A stretch of DNA of 64,000 nucleotides from Nageia nagi (taxonomy: Eukaryota > Pinophyta): positions 82,088,001-82,152,000 of the forward strand of contig JBITNC010000001.1 of NCBI GenBank assembly GCA_050084985.1, given 5' to 3'. A program made the translations under genes and the position numbers. Under the pieces are notes generated by a model. The model was not told the DNA's origin. It searched no databases and saw only the letters and a program-made list of their open reading frames with translations. Of the stretch, positions 22,241-33,870 are shown piece by piece (the stretch's first letter is position 1; every line of letters starts with the position of its first letter).

Positions 22241-24949
22241 GTATTTGTATTTTAATTTTTGTTTGCAATATTTCTATCATATTTATAGTATTCCTGCCAT
22301 TTCTTCTAGCAGTGGTATTGAATTTAGAGATTATTGGATAAATATTTACAATTGCTCAAGTAAGTCAGTGTTACAGAAGAATAAAGGGGAATTTCAAGAA
22401 GAAACTTCAATCTCAAAAAGAAGTCCCTTCCTCCACGAAGAACAAATTTGAAGCAAGCAAAGCTGGTATGTACCAAAATCAAGCAAATACAGGAAAGGAA
22501 CAAACTTTTACTTCACAAGATGCAATGGAAACTTAAATTTACGATTCAAAAGCTAGAAATCATTCAGGTTGAATGTCAAACATTAAAAATAAAAGAGAAG
22601 TCAAAATCGTAAGTTGAACAAAGTCTTCTTCTAATTCCATAGAAAGTACAAATGAATTATTTAGAATTTTGCTGAAACATAGTAAAGATTTTAGCTTTGA
22701 GATGCTGAAGAAATGGGTTTTGATGGCCATGGTCATGGAAAGAATAGCCAAGGAGTACAGAGGGTTTGGATATAGTAAAACACGTCGGGACTCATCGGGA
22801 CTTGCAAAAACTCGCGAGTGCCTAGTCCGAGTTCCGGCAGCTTGCATTCGTCGAGTCGATGAATCCCATTTCGCAGCCAAAGTCGTAAGTTTCGGTGCTC
22901 GGACTCGCTGGACAGGAATTGTTTAAAAATAGGTGCCTAGATTGATTTAATAATTGCATTTTTACTCAGATTTACTCATTTTACAAGCCACAACTTGTAT
23001 TGAGCACCATACCCAAGGGAAAAACATAAGAGATATGGATATTGACTGTATCTCCTAACATCTCTAAGAAACTTAAAATTTATATTTCTTTTTAAACTTT
23101 TTTGTTGAATTACAGCTGTGTGGTGGGAATCCTTTGGTAACATCCAGTTCCATATCTCAAGCACAAAAGGAGCTTATCGCTAATGTTAGGACAAATGGAA
23201 AAGGACAGAAAAAAATTGAAGTTTTCAGCCATCATAGATACTAGATTGTGCGCCTTTGTATTTTGCAACCATCATAGACTCAAAAGCGCATTTTGTATTG
23301 TGAACTTTGAAGTTTTTAACATTTTGATGAATATAAACATATCCCCTTCCTAGTCGCCATTTCTTATTTGTAATTCATAAATTGTTAATATTGTAAATTG
23401 TATAATGTTGATGTTGAGTAAGTAGGCTTCTAGAAGATACTAATAACAATAATAAGTAATATGCAATAAAAAAAACATATTTTCGATGAAAATATTTTTT
23501 TTCATTTTTCCGTTTTGCTGAGTTTCTACCAAATCTGATCAATTTTTGCATCGAATCTTGAGTCCAAGTGAGCCTTGGTGAGTCCGAGCCAAGTCCAACC
23601 CTGACTGCTATGGTAATTAAAAAGCAAGAAAGTGCTCTAAACGATATAGTTCATTGTTGTTTTATGCCACTGAACCAGAAAAGATGCGGTAAAATAGAAA
23701 TATATATCTCTCCAATGGGTGTTAATGGCCCCATCTTGGCCAGAATAGCCATAAAGTTCTACAAATTTGGTAAAGGCTAAAGTATGGAATGCTTAGATTC
23801 CTTGAAGTAATTATTAATTACAAAATATGAAAGTGCTCTACTGAGTTTTCAAGAGTTTAAGTTCATTCTTACTAAGTTTTCAAGTTCATTCTTGAAGTAA
23901 GTTTCTATTTCAAAGTTGTATGAGGGAAACTTGGTTTGGTGTTGGCCAGCAGTATCTTTCAACATTACTAGATGAGTTCAATCCAAAGATAAGGATTAAA
24001 TTAAGTACCTCTATGCTCAATTTCATGCTCAAAGTGTTGTATAGAAAGTAGAGGATGTTAGAGAGATATGTAGTAGAGGATGTTCTACAAGGAAGTATTG
24101 TACAATTTTCTCTTCAAGGAAGGAACCCAAGTCAAAATAGAACATTATAGAAATATACATGAAAAGGGAATGTTGGAAAATATGTATAGTTTATAAATGT
24201 GTTTTGTCTTAATATGTGGGTGTTAGTAATCATTTGGCCTTTTGTGTGTACTAGTTAGTTATAACTTGGAAGATTAACAATCTGTCTTTTAGTGTATGTT
24301 GAGAAATCACTCTACATAGGTCTTTTGGCATTCCAATGTATTATATATTTGACATATTGAATAAGAAATACAACATAAGGTTTATATTGGTATTCTATCT
24401 TTATTATGTGCAAATAAAAAAAAATGTATTAAAACTTGTCCAATAAATTATATCTAAAGGCAGTATAGAGATCTAATAATTAGGGCCATGCATTATTTAC
24501 AAGAGAAGATACAAGGAAGACTTGTCCAAAATTTTAGGATTAGAGGGACAACTTGTGTTCTAGGAGGATGAATCTTGGACCCTTGGTGTTCTAGAGTGAG
24601 TGAATGGTGAATCTACATTGTGCTAGCGTAATTGGGATCAGTTTGAGGCTAATCTAGATTAGGGATATGATCAACCGCATTTTTAGATGAAGGTTCCAAA
24701 AATGCCCAAATTTTGGACTCGAGGTCCAAAACACCCACATTCTAGTTTTGGCATGAACATATGTAGATTAAACTCTAGCAAAAGTTCCACCAATTGCTAG
24801 ATCGGTTAAGAAGATAGGTTGTCCAAGTCAACTGAGATTGGATTAAAACTATGGGCTTCTAGGGAACAGCCAAGTTGAGAATAGTTGTGGCCAATCATAC
24901 ATACATCACCACCTTATGTGAGTGGTAAGATCAAGAAAGAAATAATTTT
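22241..24949. other. AT-rich DNA, possible small DNA-element remnant inside
   Basis: No coding trace recognised. A patch at about 22,757-23,607 has GC-richer ends with many GACTCG/GAGTCC strings. It starts CAGAGGGTTTGGA and ends TCCAACCCTG, loosely inverted, as in some hAT-type MITEs. The 8 bases on each side do not match, so the call is weak. Confidence 0.35.
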
Positions 24950-25705
24950 CATTTCCCCATAGGAGAAATAATGATCAACTTAGAGAATATATACCGCATA
25001 TTCAAGATCCTCAACAAGGAGGAGAGGATTGTGGTCACAAGGACTCAAGAAAGATGATGTCTTGACTTTGTTAGGATCAACTTTTATGCCTCATTTTCAT
25101 ACAATGAATCATATATTGGTCACATGTTTTGGATTTTAAAAGTTAGTCATCCACATAATCTTTGACAATGTCATGCATATACTCATAAAACATGTATTTC
25201 ATTTCTAGTTGATAGGTTGCACTTGCGTTTTTATGACCAAATGAAATTACTTTATAACAAAAACTACCCCAAGGTGTAGTGAATGATGCCTTGTATTGAT
25301 CCTCGGGGGCAACCTTCATTTGATTATAACTAGAAAAACCATCCATTAGAAATAACATTTTGTGTCTTGCAGTTGAGTCTACTAACATATTGATGTTCAA
25401 AGGAGGAAAATTGGATGTATATTTCATAGCTTTTGCTTGATTGATCTTGTGTTCTTATCTAAAACCAAGTTGTGAACAATGCGGTTTAGATCTAGTCCCG
25501 ACATGTACCTGTAACACAAAGCAAAGACTTTTGAGTATTCTTTTAATAATACCGTAAAGTCTTGCCTTTCCTTTTCCCTTAAAACTTTGCTATTTGAACC
25601 ACCATTGGATTGTTAGGATCATTATTCAATTTAATGTTTATGTTCTCCTTGATATGCATGTGTGATCCATCCTCTACTTAATTTGGAACTGGTACCCAAT
25701 GATGA
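24950..25705 (-). pseudogene. Older gypsy RT (downstream half of the insertion host)
   Basis: Minus-strand gypsy pre-RT and RT. It reads WVPVPN at the high-coordinate end, then NNDPNNPMVVQIAK, and later LFLMDGFSSYNQMKVAPEDQ, FTTPWGSFCYKV and the catalytic box as YVDD near 25,145. RT copies element RNA into cDNA. Stops and frameshifts make it dead. The giant gypsy interrupts it at 25,705/25,706: joining through one copy of GATGA to 51,643 gives a continuous reading frame at the seam. Confidence 0.8.
25701..25705. repeat. Target-site duplication GATGA, left copy
   Basis: Five bases immediately left of the giant element's TGTTGGTATG terminus. The identical GATGA follows the right terminus at 51,638-51,642. 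Confidence 0.9.
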
Positions 25706-27102
25706 TGTTGGTATGTTTTTCTTTCCTCACCCAAAACATGCACAAGACTTGGAGGAAACAACGTTACTTCTTTTTGCCTGAAACGACTGGTTACCCCAAG
25801 CACTCACATGGAATATAGTCTTAATGGCTCAGCAGTTAAAGATGCATGTTGTTAACCGTATACAAGGGAAATAAACATCGGAGATCCTTTCCTTAATGAG
25901 GAACGATTGTAAATGTGAATGAAAGCAAAGAAAGATCACAAATGCAAGGACAAAAACAAGGATAAATGCAAGGGAATGCAAGGAAAGGAAAAAACCTATG
26001 AGAACGTCATCAGGGATACAGTGTCTCGACGGGTCATCTTCAGATTCATTAAGGTCAATACACTCACCATCAAGCCAGATAGCAAATAGCAAATATGCTC
26101 AAATCACTACCAGACGAGAGCAGGAAGATGTAGGGTATTTATGGAAGACTCAATGGAAAGGGTAAAGATGGAGTGAGAGCGTAAGTGCAGTAACCTAGCC
26201 AAATGACATAAAGACAAGCTGCAGGTCTCATATTATATCCACTTGCGTGCAAACTATGCAAACAAGGATCAATCTCTTTCACAAAATGGTCAATATGCAG
26301 TTCATAGAAAGAACCATTCAGATATGCATAATCCCACAAATGATGTTCCTCACAGTATAACTTTATGATTTTATTCCTCTAGACAAACACATTCATAATG
26401 ATTTTCAATAACAGAACATGCATAGAACCCCTTATGTAGCAATCTTCTATGCAATCAAATGTGAATCTTATGACATGCAAAGGCTCAAAATGATTGTACA
26501 AATAAACTCAATAGCCTCAATCTCAAAATGCAAGAACTCCAATATATGATGTTGTCATTACATGTAAAAGTCCAAGGCAAAAACAGTACAAAGATCATAT
26601 GCATAAACTCTTCATGTCAAAATTCCTCATGCAAAAATCCCATATGTAAAAATCCCCTTCTAAATGGCCTGAGTGGGGTATAAACAGGCCACTACAAGTG
26701 ATGCCCTAAAGATATCAAATTTGATATGATGTGCACACACATTGAACACACATACCAATACAAAATCAAATATCTTCACACAAAACTATATAAGTGGCAT
26801 TTAAAGCTGACAAAATATAAATGCCACCACCGAAATGCATCTACTCTACATCTAATCTATGCAACAGACAATCAGATATGCAATAAATAGTCTAAAAAGG
26901 TCCGACATCTAAACCGGCGAAAGCAAAACCTCATCCTTGCACCAGTTAGAGTCATAAATGAGCCGACAGATTTGATTTGGCAGGAGCAAAACCTCATCCC
27001 TACACCAGTCAAATCAAAATAAAGTCTGACATAACCAACATAACCATATGCATGGAACACAGAAAAAAGATACCACAAATGAAGTCTACAGGTGAATCAG
27101 AT
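25706..27102 (-). other. LTR tail downstream of the LTR reading frame
   Basis: Non-coding part shared with 46,153-47,434 and 55,341-56,677. The low-coordinate end TGTTGGTATG is the LTR's CA terminus read on the minus strand. It contains repeated CAAAACCTCATCC(C/T)T(G/A)C motifs. No gene is seen. Confidence 0.8.
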
Positions 27103-30100
27103 CTAGGCCAGATCTGATTCGGCACAAACGGAATTCCACTCCTCACTGATGAGACCATAGGACTCAACAATCTCCCCTAAGAATGCCAAAGTCTTTCGCA
27201 TGCCCCAGGAGATCATGCCAACAATGCTACCATCCTGTCGGAAGTAGCCTTCAATCTTCTTGGACATAGCCTGCATCTAGTGTCTCTAGATGACCATCCG
27301 CCTCTCGTGAATAATGGGATGCCCTACCTTCAGCAAGTTGAGATCATCAACATCAAGATGCTACCAGATTAGGTTCTGGATCTCTGCCAATACCGCTTTC
27401 TTCTTCCTGACATTGTTATCTTCCCCTTGCAAGTTAAGTTGATAAAGATATTCACTCATGTGTTCCTCAAACTCCTTTCGCAAGGGGATTCAAACTTTCA
27501 GGACAGCGTTGCACTTCTCAAGTGCATGGTTCAACCAATCATGGTGATAGGTGAGCTAATGACAGTAGACCAACTTTCTAAGTTATCAGCGAAAATATGC
27601 TGCAGATGGGAAATGTTGGGAAGGTAACTATCCAACGTACTGAGGTGTGGGGAAATCTGCATTTTGAGATCCTTGATCTCAACACTCTCAGCAAGGAATT
27701 TGTAAACCTACAAAGACAATCTTTTGACGGCCTCAATCACTTCATTCTTAAACCGCTCCATCAATTCCCATCCCTCATGGAAGGAAGTCTACTTCTGTAA
27801 GTGTAAAGAAGTGGTACTAATTTTCTAGAACTCTTTTATGATCTTCCTGCTAGCTGTGAGTTCCTTTTTCTACTTCTTCACTTCCCTTTTGGCGTTATAG
27901 CCTTCCTGCTCCATGATTGCAGTATTTTGGATGACAATATGTTTTCTGGCTATTAACCCTAGCTTAACTAGCATCTTAAATGTCTCAATGACGCACTCCT
28001 TTACTCTCTGAGGTTGCTTCTCCTTAGAGTAGCCATGGCTGATGGTCTATATCTTCATCATGAGTCGTGCTCATGTTGAGGGCTCTAAGGCAAGCATCCA
28101 GGTCAAGATCTGGATGTTCGATCGTTATCTAAGGGGAAACCTTTGAAACAACAATCTTCCTTTGTCAATTTTCTTGACCTCTTCTGCTAGAGTGGTTTGC
28201 ACTACAACCATTTCCTTGCCTTGATGTTCCTCCTGTCGTCTCTTCTTCTTCTGTTCCTCAATCTCTCCTTCGTCTTCTTCATCTCCTCCATTACCGCCTA
28301 TAGATAAGCCTTTCTCTTGGAGCTGGGGAGATCTCTCATGACTTCTCTTGGTAGAGGACTTATGCGAAGAAGGGGAACAGGAGAGGATTTGGATGCAGCC
28401 ACCTCTCTAGCACATTTCTTTCCAATTATTTGGACGTCATCATCATAGGTACCAACGTCCACTATCTCATCATCCGAAATGGTTTCAATCTCTGTTTCAT
28501 CAGATGCAGAAGCACCTACACCTATGTCCTCTTGCTCAGGCATATTGGTAGCATTACCAACATCATCATCTTCTTCTTCCTTGCTACAACACTTCGATTC
28601 TTCTGCAGAATCCTCCACCCGTACGATCAGGATCTTCAGTCTCTTCATCGGAAAAAGAAGAGGAACGCTCAAAACTAGAGCTAGAACTTGGTTGCAAAGG
28701 TGGAACTTTCTCTCTTGGACCAAGAGAATGGGCGGATCTGGAAGGAATCATCTTAGTGGACGAAATATTGCCACATAATGTATTCACCACATCATCCAGC
28801 ACATCCAAGTGAAGAGTATGATATCTCGCATCTCTAAGATCAGCTTCTACTACATTGCATTTGCTAGAACCCGAGATGAGCTCCCTGTTGGGATGTATAA
28901 TGCATTATTGTCAAGGTTATGTAATAATCTTCTACGTAAGTTCACTAATACTTAAGGGTATCATTGATACCTTAAGTATTAAAGTGAATATGATAATGTA
29001 ACTTGTTCTACACTCCATGTCATGAGCATGCCCCTTGGGTACAAGGATGTGCATGTCATGCTTTTGTACATTGGACAAAAGAGTGATCCAAAAAGGGATT
29101 TTGGCCTATAAATAAAAGACTCCCTCTTTGTGATTACATACCAATTTGTGGAGTAAAGTTATGATATAGGATAGTGCTTAGGAGAAAAGACTAGGAGGAT
29201 TGTAAGAGTTCATATTTGTTAAGAAGAGAGATCTAGTTGGTGGATGTACTCCTAGTTGGAGGAACCACTTACATCTTGTGTTATCTTTGTGAGATTGCTT
29301 TGTGAGTTTGTTAGATGTGTATTGTGAGCTTTCATGTGATCTTGAGAATATAGAGTTGTTTAGTTTATAGTTCAACTCTCTCACTCCCTTGAGGCCTCTT
29401 GTCTTTTTCCTGCAGGAAGCAAAGGTGTCTTCTTTATTGAGGACGTGGTGTGAGCAGGAGACTTGATCTTCAAGGGCGCCTCTTTAAGTCGGGGTTTGGT
29501 AGTTCGAGGTTTTTGAGGAGATTTTTTCTCCCCAAAGGGGAACCGCCTTCTTGCTCAAGAGAGCCTTTATGCGTGCGATTTCTCCTTTGTCATGTACATT
29601 TCTATACCTCTCCTTATCTCCCAAAGGCTTGTGTGGAAACGCGATGGGCCTATGAAAAGCTATATCATAAAAACGTACAATTATCCCCCTAGGATCATAA
29701 TTCTTTGCAGCATCCCCTCTGAAGAAGTTGTACTGCTCTAACTCCTCTAGCATATACGTTGCCTCCACCCATGTCTGGAAAAAATATCGGGATATAGTAA
29801 TAGGCAAATTTATTGTGGCATTCTTCCTCTTCCAGACCCTCTCCTTCAGGAACAAGAGCTGCCTGGCATATTCCATGAGAATCAACTTGTCATTGGTGAA
29901 TCTGGGCAAGAGCAAGGGTTGTTCTTCTGAACCAAAGACTTTGATATATGTAAAATCGGCGTCCTACAAAAAGAAGTTCGCATGTACGCTAATGGCCTGA
30001 GTAGCTGCATCAGAAATCCTCTTGACTACGGCTCCTTTGATATCCTTATAGATATCATATTCCCAAAAATCGGTCCTCTAATAGACATATTGGAACTTGT

Positions 30101-30990
30101 TCTTGCACCACCATTTCTGGCATGCCCTCCACACATGGATGTATTTTTGCCCCAAGTATCTTTGCCATGTAGCAACAGGTACACCATATAAGAGTTCATA
30201 TCTAATCTCTTCCAGAAGCCGAGAAAAGACAACTGATAGCGCAAGGCATCACTGATTATCCCATCCCATCAGATAGGTCTCCCCAAACTGATAACAACAA
30301 TAAAACATGTGAACTCTCTCCGGTACTTAACATCATTTTCCTGACCTATCACTCTAGAAAAGAGGGTGATCAATTTTCCCACAACTGGCAGGAATTCATC
30401 TCTCTGTGCATTGATCAGCCTCTATCCTTGAAGGTTTTGAAACTCTTCAAGTAACCAGGGTCGAATATAGTCTCCAAGTTGGGCCATGGAATCATGAAAT
30501 TCTTTAGAATGGGTCAGTTTATAATCATCCCCATAACTCTTCCAGCCAAAGGCTGCTTCAATTCCGGCAAGGGAAAAGTCCATGATCACATTGCCTTTTG
30601 TATCCTGCAGAACCCTTTTGCCATAATCACATTTCCTGGCCACGTCACTGCACAGGTCTGGGAAAGGTAATGCAAAATTGCAAATGGCATCATCGAAGCA
30701 TTGAACAATCCACATGTCTGGATGAGCTCCTCGTATAAGTCCTCTTTGCTAATGGAGGATGTGGAGGCTAGGGTTAGAATAGGGTCCAGGTTTCCCCAAT
30801 TTGTATCACCAACAAAAATGTGTTTCCCCTTGAATTTGGCTTCAAGGAGCTCTATTTTTTCCGTTTGCTAAAAGTCTATTAGGCTTTCCTTCAAAAGCCT
30901 ACTCATCTGGCTTTTGGTTACATGCCTTTCGAACAACTGGCTCTAAATTTTTTGGATTTCAACGAAGGAGCTTTGATGTTTGAAGCCATA
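27103..30990 (-). pseudogene. LTR-encoded protein of unknown function, copy A (3' LTR)
   Basis: I do not recognise the family. On the minus strand, joined across the nested LTR, it would be about 1,100 codons. In order: an N-terminal globular part (LFERHVTKSQMSRLLK, KFKGKHIFVGDTNWGN, then DLCSDVARKCDYG and FSLAGIEAAFGW near 30,560-30,650); a second part (LMEYARQLLFLKERVWK, NFFRGDAAKNYDPRG, 29,650-29,890); a Lys/Pro-rich basic linker; a Ser-rich then Asp/Glu-rich region with DEIVDVGTYDDDVQI near 28,430; a mixed-charge (D/E, K/R) stretch with nuclear-signal look; and a coiled-coil-like C terminus ending ESDLA at 27,103. Several frameshifts and stops disrupt it. Layout (globular, disordered, coiled coil) is reminiscent of uncharacterised plant-transposon ORF proteins, but that is only inference. 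Confidence 0.75.
28886..29383 (+). mobile_element. Copia solo LTR nested in the giant 3' LTR
   Basis: 498 bases starting TGTTGGGATG and ending CAACTCTCTCA, with target duplication CTCCC at 28,881-28,885 and 29,384-29,388. The 5' LTR of the giant element lacks this insertion, so it came later. It resembles the LTR at 19,346: TATA (CCTATAAATAAAAG near 29,104), the string GTGGATGTACTCC, and the same imperfect palindrome in U3 (arms 28,941-28,962 and 28,966-28,987). Confidence 0.92.
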
Positions 30991-31370
30991 CAAAATTCTA
31001 CTTAAGCTCTTCTCAACTCTAGATGTCTGACCAATCTAGGTGCACAGCTCTGAATGAGTGCAAAAGCACAGCTTGAAAAGTATGCGACTGGGCCTAGGGT
31101 AACTTAGTCAATTTTCGAACACAATTCTTCATTCCAAATCTCATCACATGGTTTTGAATGAGTGCCTCAAGTATTGCCTTGAAGGTATGCGACTGGGTTC
31201 AGGGGTTGATATGAAATGCCTTAGCCAAAAAAGACTAACTAAATGTGCAACGTCCCTAAATCCTTCTTTCCTCCTTGGTTGCACTTTTCAGAGTTAGTGC
31301 ATGCAAGAGAAATGGTGCGACTAGGTTCAGAAATGAATATGCAATGTTTCTCGATGGTATTCTTTCCTTG

Positions 31371-31703
31371 GTCGCATGTTTTGAAATGAGTGCCCAAGTA
31401 GGCACAAGAAATGATGCGACGAAGAAGAGGGGTGATTCTAGAATGATGTTTGAAATAATTTCCTTGGTCTCATGGTTTTTGGTGAGTGCTAAAAGGACTC
31501 ATCTCAAAGCATGCGACAATGAGAAAAAAATGCTAATTATGAGTTGCCACCTTGGTCGCACCCTTTTGAAGGGGTGCAAAAAGGACTCCATGAAATGCAT
31601 GCGACAACAAAATGCACTGAAAAAATGCTAAGTATGAGAAGATGTTGAGCCTAGTCGCACCTTTCCTAGAGGGTGCAAAAGCACTCCCTCAAAAACATGC
31701 AAC
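31371..31703 (-). repeat. Hairpin modules in the 3' LTR U3
   Basis: Four modules: 31,371-31,420 (50), 31,467-31,517 (51), 31,555-31,605 (51) and 31,654-31,703 (50). The outer arms are GTCGCA(T)… and …TGCGAC. Inner arms differ between modules but remain paired, for example GTGCC/GGCAC in the first and TGAGT/ACTCA in the second. Confidence 0.85.
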
Positions 31704-32016
31704 AAGCTGAAAATGGGTGTTTAGTTTGCTTTTTCGATAGAAAAAATGACATATGAGATGCAAATGGGGTTACTACAACATGGAGGCCCTCATTTTGCTT
31801 TCAAACATGATGATGCAAGTGATAAAAACATGTGACATACTGAAAAATGCAAGATTTCGACTTCAACTACCATGAAAATGTAGTTTAAACACGTTCCTAA
31901 GACTAGACCAAAAGATGTGCATCTTCTTTGACAAATTTTCCTGCAATTCCTCTTTTGCTTTCCTGAGGGTCCTCAAAATATGAAAATTTTTGGGGGAGTG
32001 TTGTGTAGGCACAACA
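31704..32016 (-). repeat. LTR 5' terminal segment with end palindrome
   Basis: Conserved in three copies (32,016, 51,637 and 61,100). On the minus strand the LTR opens TGTTGTGCCTACACAACA, a 7-bp stem with a 4-base loop at the very integrase-recognition end. It then has CTCCCCCAAAAATTTT and TTTTGAGGACCCTCAGG. Flanking DNA beyond 32,016 is unrelated between copies, which fixes the boundary. Confidence 0.85.
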
Positions 32017-32189
32017 ATAGCTAAAACAAAAAAAAAAACTAAATGAACAAACTAATAACATAATGAGATTAACATAAAGCACGGACTGGGACAACATAAG
32101 GCCAGAACATGACACTAACAAGAGACGACTGGACATGATAAAATGCAAACACGACACTTATGTACAGGATGGTGCAACTAGTCTTCAAG
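32017..32189 (-). other. Spacer between integrase and 3' LTR
   Basis: Short T-rich (minus strand) spacer. I see no purine-rich tract next to the LTR, so the plus-strand primer of this family is unclear. Confidence 0.5.
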
Positions 32190-33400
32190 CTTGAAAGTAA
32201 TGCTTGAGATGCTTAACATTGACGAGCAATGGTAACACTTCTCCGATGAGTTTCCTAAGCTTGAAAGAATTCGGGTCAATGAGATCTTCAATGAGTAACG
32301 GCCCCAACCAAAGTTGTCAAACTTAGCATGTTGCCCCTTTATCCTCATGTGCTTTATCCCACATCAAGATGAGATCGTCTTGTTCGAATTCCACATGCAA
32401 GCAGTTTTATCAAACCATCTCTTGGTGATCTGTTGATGATGAATCATACTTTAAAGGGCTTGCTCCTTGTTTTCTTCCAGCTAGAGGAGATTCACCAATC
32501 TCGTCTCAACCACATCATTTGTTCCAATATACTCCTTCATGAACTAAAGGGTCTCAATCTTCAAATGCATGGGGAACACGAGTTCGGTACCATATACAAG
32601 GTGATATGGGTTGGTGCGGAGGGACTTCTTCAGCCTGAAACTATCAGACCATAGTGCATACTACAACTTACAGTACCATTTTCTAGGATTCTGTTTGATT
32701 ACCATGACCAAATTTTTTTTAGTCGACTCAGCTACTCCATTGCCTTACGGATAGTGATTCGAGGAGTAACTAATGCTGATGCCATGGTCACATGCCCACT
32801 CTATCAATCTCGCCAAAATGAACCCCAGACCATTGTCACACACCAAATTGTAAGGGATGCCAAATCTGGTGATGATGAACTCCTCAAGGAAGTCTATGAC
32901 AACCTCAGAGGTGGCGTTTTTGCATGCTACTTTGGCTTTGGTCCATCTTGTGCAATAATTAGTGGCGGTGAGAATAAATCGTTGTCTGCTGGAGGAGTTG
33001 GGATATATAACCCCAATGATGTCTAAACCCCATTTGGCAAAAAGTCTGGCCTCGAGCATGGGTTGAAGGAGGAGACTCGAGTGTTTCGCTCTTCTAGCTG
33101 AATTTTGACAAATGTGACATTTCTTCGTGTAATTACAGGCATCTTTGAAAATGTTCGGCTAGTAAAATCTAGCTCTCAAAATTTGATGAGCCAAGACAGG
33201 ACCTGGAGCATGGTCGGTTCCATTGTCTTGGTTGTGAAACTGCTTCAATGTCTCCATAAATTGATTTTCTTCAAGGAATCTTAAGAAAATGCCTTCGTGA
33301 TTTCTAAGAAACAGCTTATTGGACTTGATCATGAATTTGGCAGATTTGTATCTCAAGGCTCTTTTCTGGGCTTGATTGTAATGACAAGGATATGAACCAG
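32190..33400 (-). pseudogene. Giant gypsy integrase
   Basis: Integrase catalyses strand transfer of the cDNA into the chromosome. On the minus strand, the zinc-binding region shows the C-x2-C pair in KKCHICQNSA near 33,115. The core has Asp in WGLDIIG (near 33,022), Asp in VCDNGLGF and Glu in GNGVAESTKKNL after a stop, so the DDE triad is visible. The C-terminal end reads VNVKHLKHYF just before 32,190, a usual end for this lineage. Several stops and frameshifts make it inactive. Confidence 0.85.
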
Positions 33401-33870
33401 AAGTGAGATATCCAATTACATCTTCGTACCAAGAGCCTTTTGAATACGTATACTGACACACCAAGATATATATCAGTATCATGTCTTGCCTCTTCCAAAT
33501 CAACATGGTTCCCATAGAAGGTGAGTGTGCGTGAAAGTCCATGGCCTCGTACAATATTCATTGGTTGAATAGTGATGTCATACTCTTGAAGAGTGATCAC
33601 CCAATTTCCCCACTTTTCACCCAGCTCATGCTAGACAACCAAATTTTTTATAGCTACATCAGGCACGATAACAGTAATATGACTTCGAAGAATATAATGC
33701 CTAAATTTCTTGACTACTTGAACCAAGGCATATGCTTGTTTGTCTACAAGAGGGTATATCTTAAACCGGTATCTTTCAAGGGGGCACTCATAAATGTAAT
33801 GGGCTTCTCATGATTCTCCTCTTCAATCATCTAAGTGAGGACTCCAGCTAAGGAATGGTCGGATGCACAG
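33401..33870 (-). pseudogene. RT-linked RNase H of the giant gypsy
   Basis: RNase H directly C-terminal of RT. It starts at CASDHSLAGVL (33,840-33,870) and continues through KPITFMSAPLKDTG and, after frameshifts, TLQEYDITIQPMNIVRGHGL near 33,560-33,600, the normal Ty3 RNase H end. No further RNase H copy lies between it and integrase, unlike the plus-strand element at 63,078-63,440. Confidence 0.8.

Larger units (their letters stand above)
25706..32016 (-). repeat. 3' LTR of the giant gypsy (6.3 kb with insertion)
   Basis: About 5.8 kb without the copia solo LTR nested at 28,886-29,383. In LTR order (high to low coordinate): a terminal palindrome; hairpin modules (31,703-31,371); the reading frame (about 30,990-27,103); then a ~1.4-kb non-coding tail. 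It lacks the segment holding the TATA boxes seen in the other two copies, but it alone keeps the frame's N-terminal third. In a stretch aligned by eye (29,389-29,690 against 49,237-49,537) the two LTRs differ at roughly 4-5 per 100 bases. Confidence 0.9.

Noticed and set aside
28479-28778. Plus-strand Ser-rich frames in the giant LTR
   Set aside because: They are reverse-complement shadows of the Ser/acidic region of the minus-strand frame; the same shadow appears at 48,936 and 58,138.
31991-32016. GGGGGAG before TGTTGTGTAGG as a plus-strand polypurine tract and LTR start
   Set aside because: Upstream sequence is conserved among copies while downstream differs, so the LTR lies to the left and is on the minus strand; the G-run is inside the LTR.
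25701-32021. Treating 25,706-32,016 as a separate insertion
   Set aside because: Its immediate flanks (GATGA and ATAGC) do not match, whereas GATGA matches the far end at 51,638.
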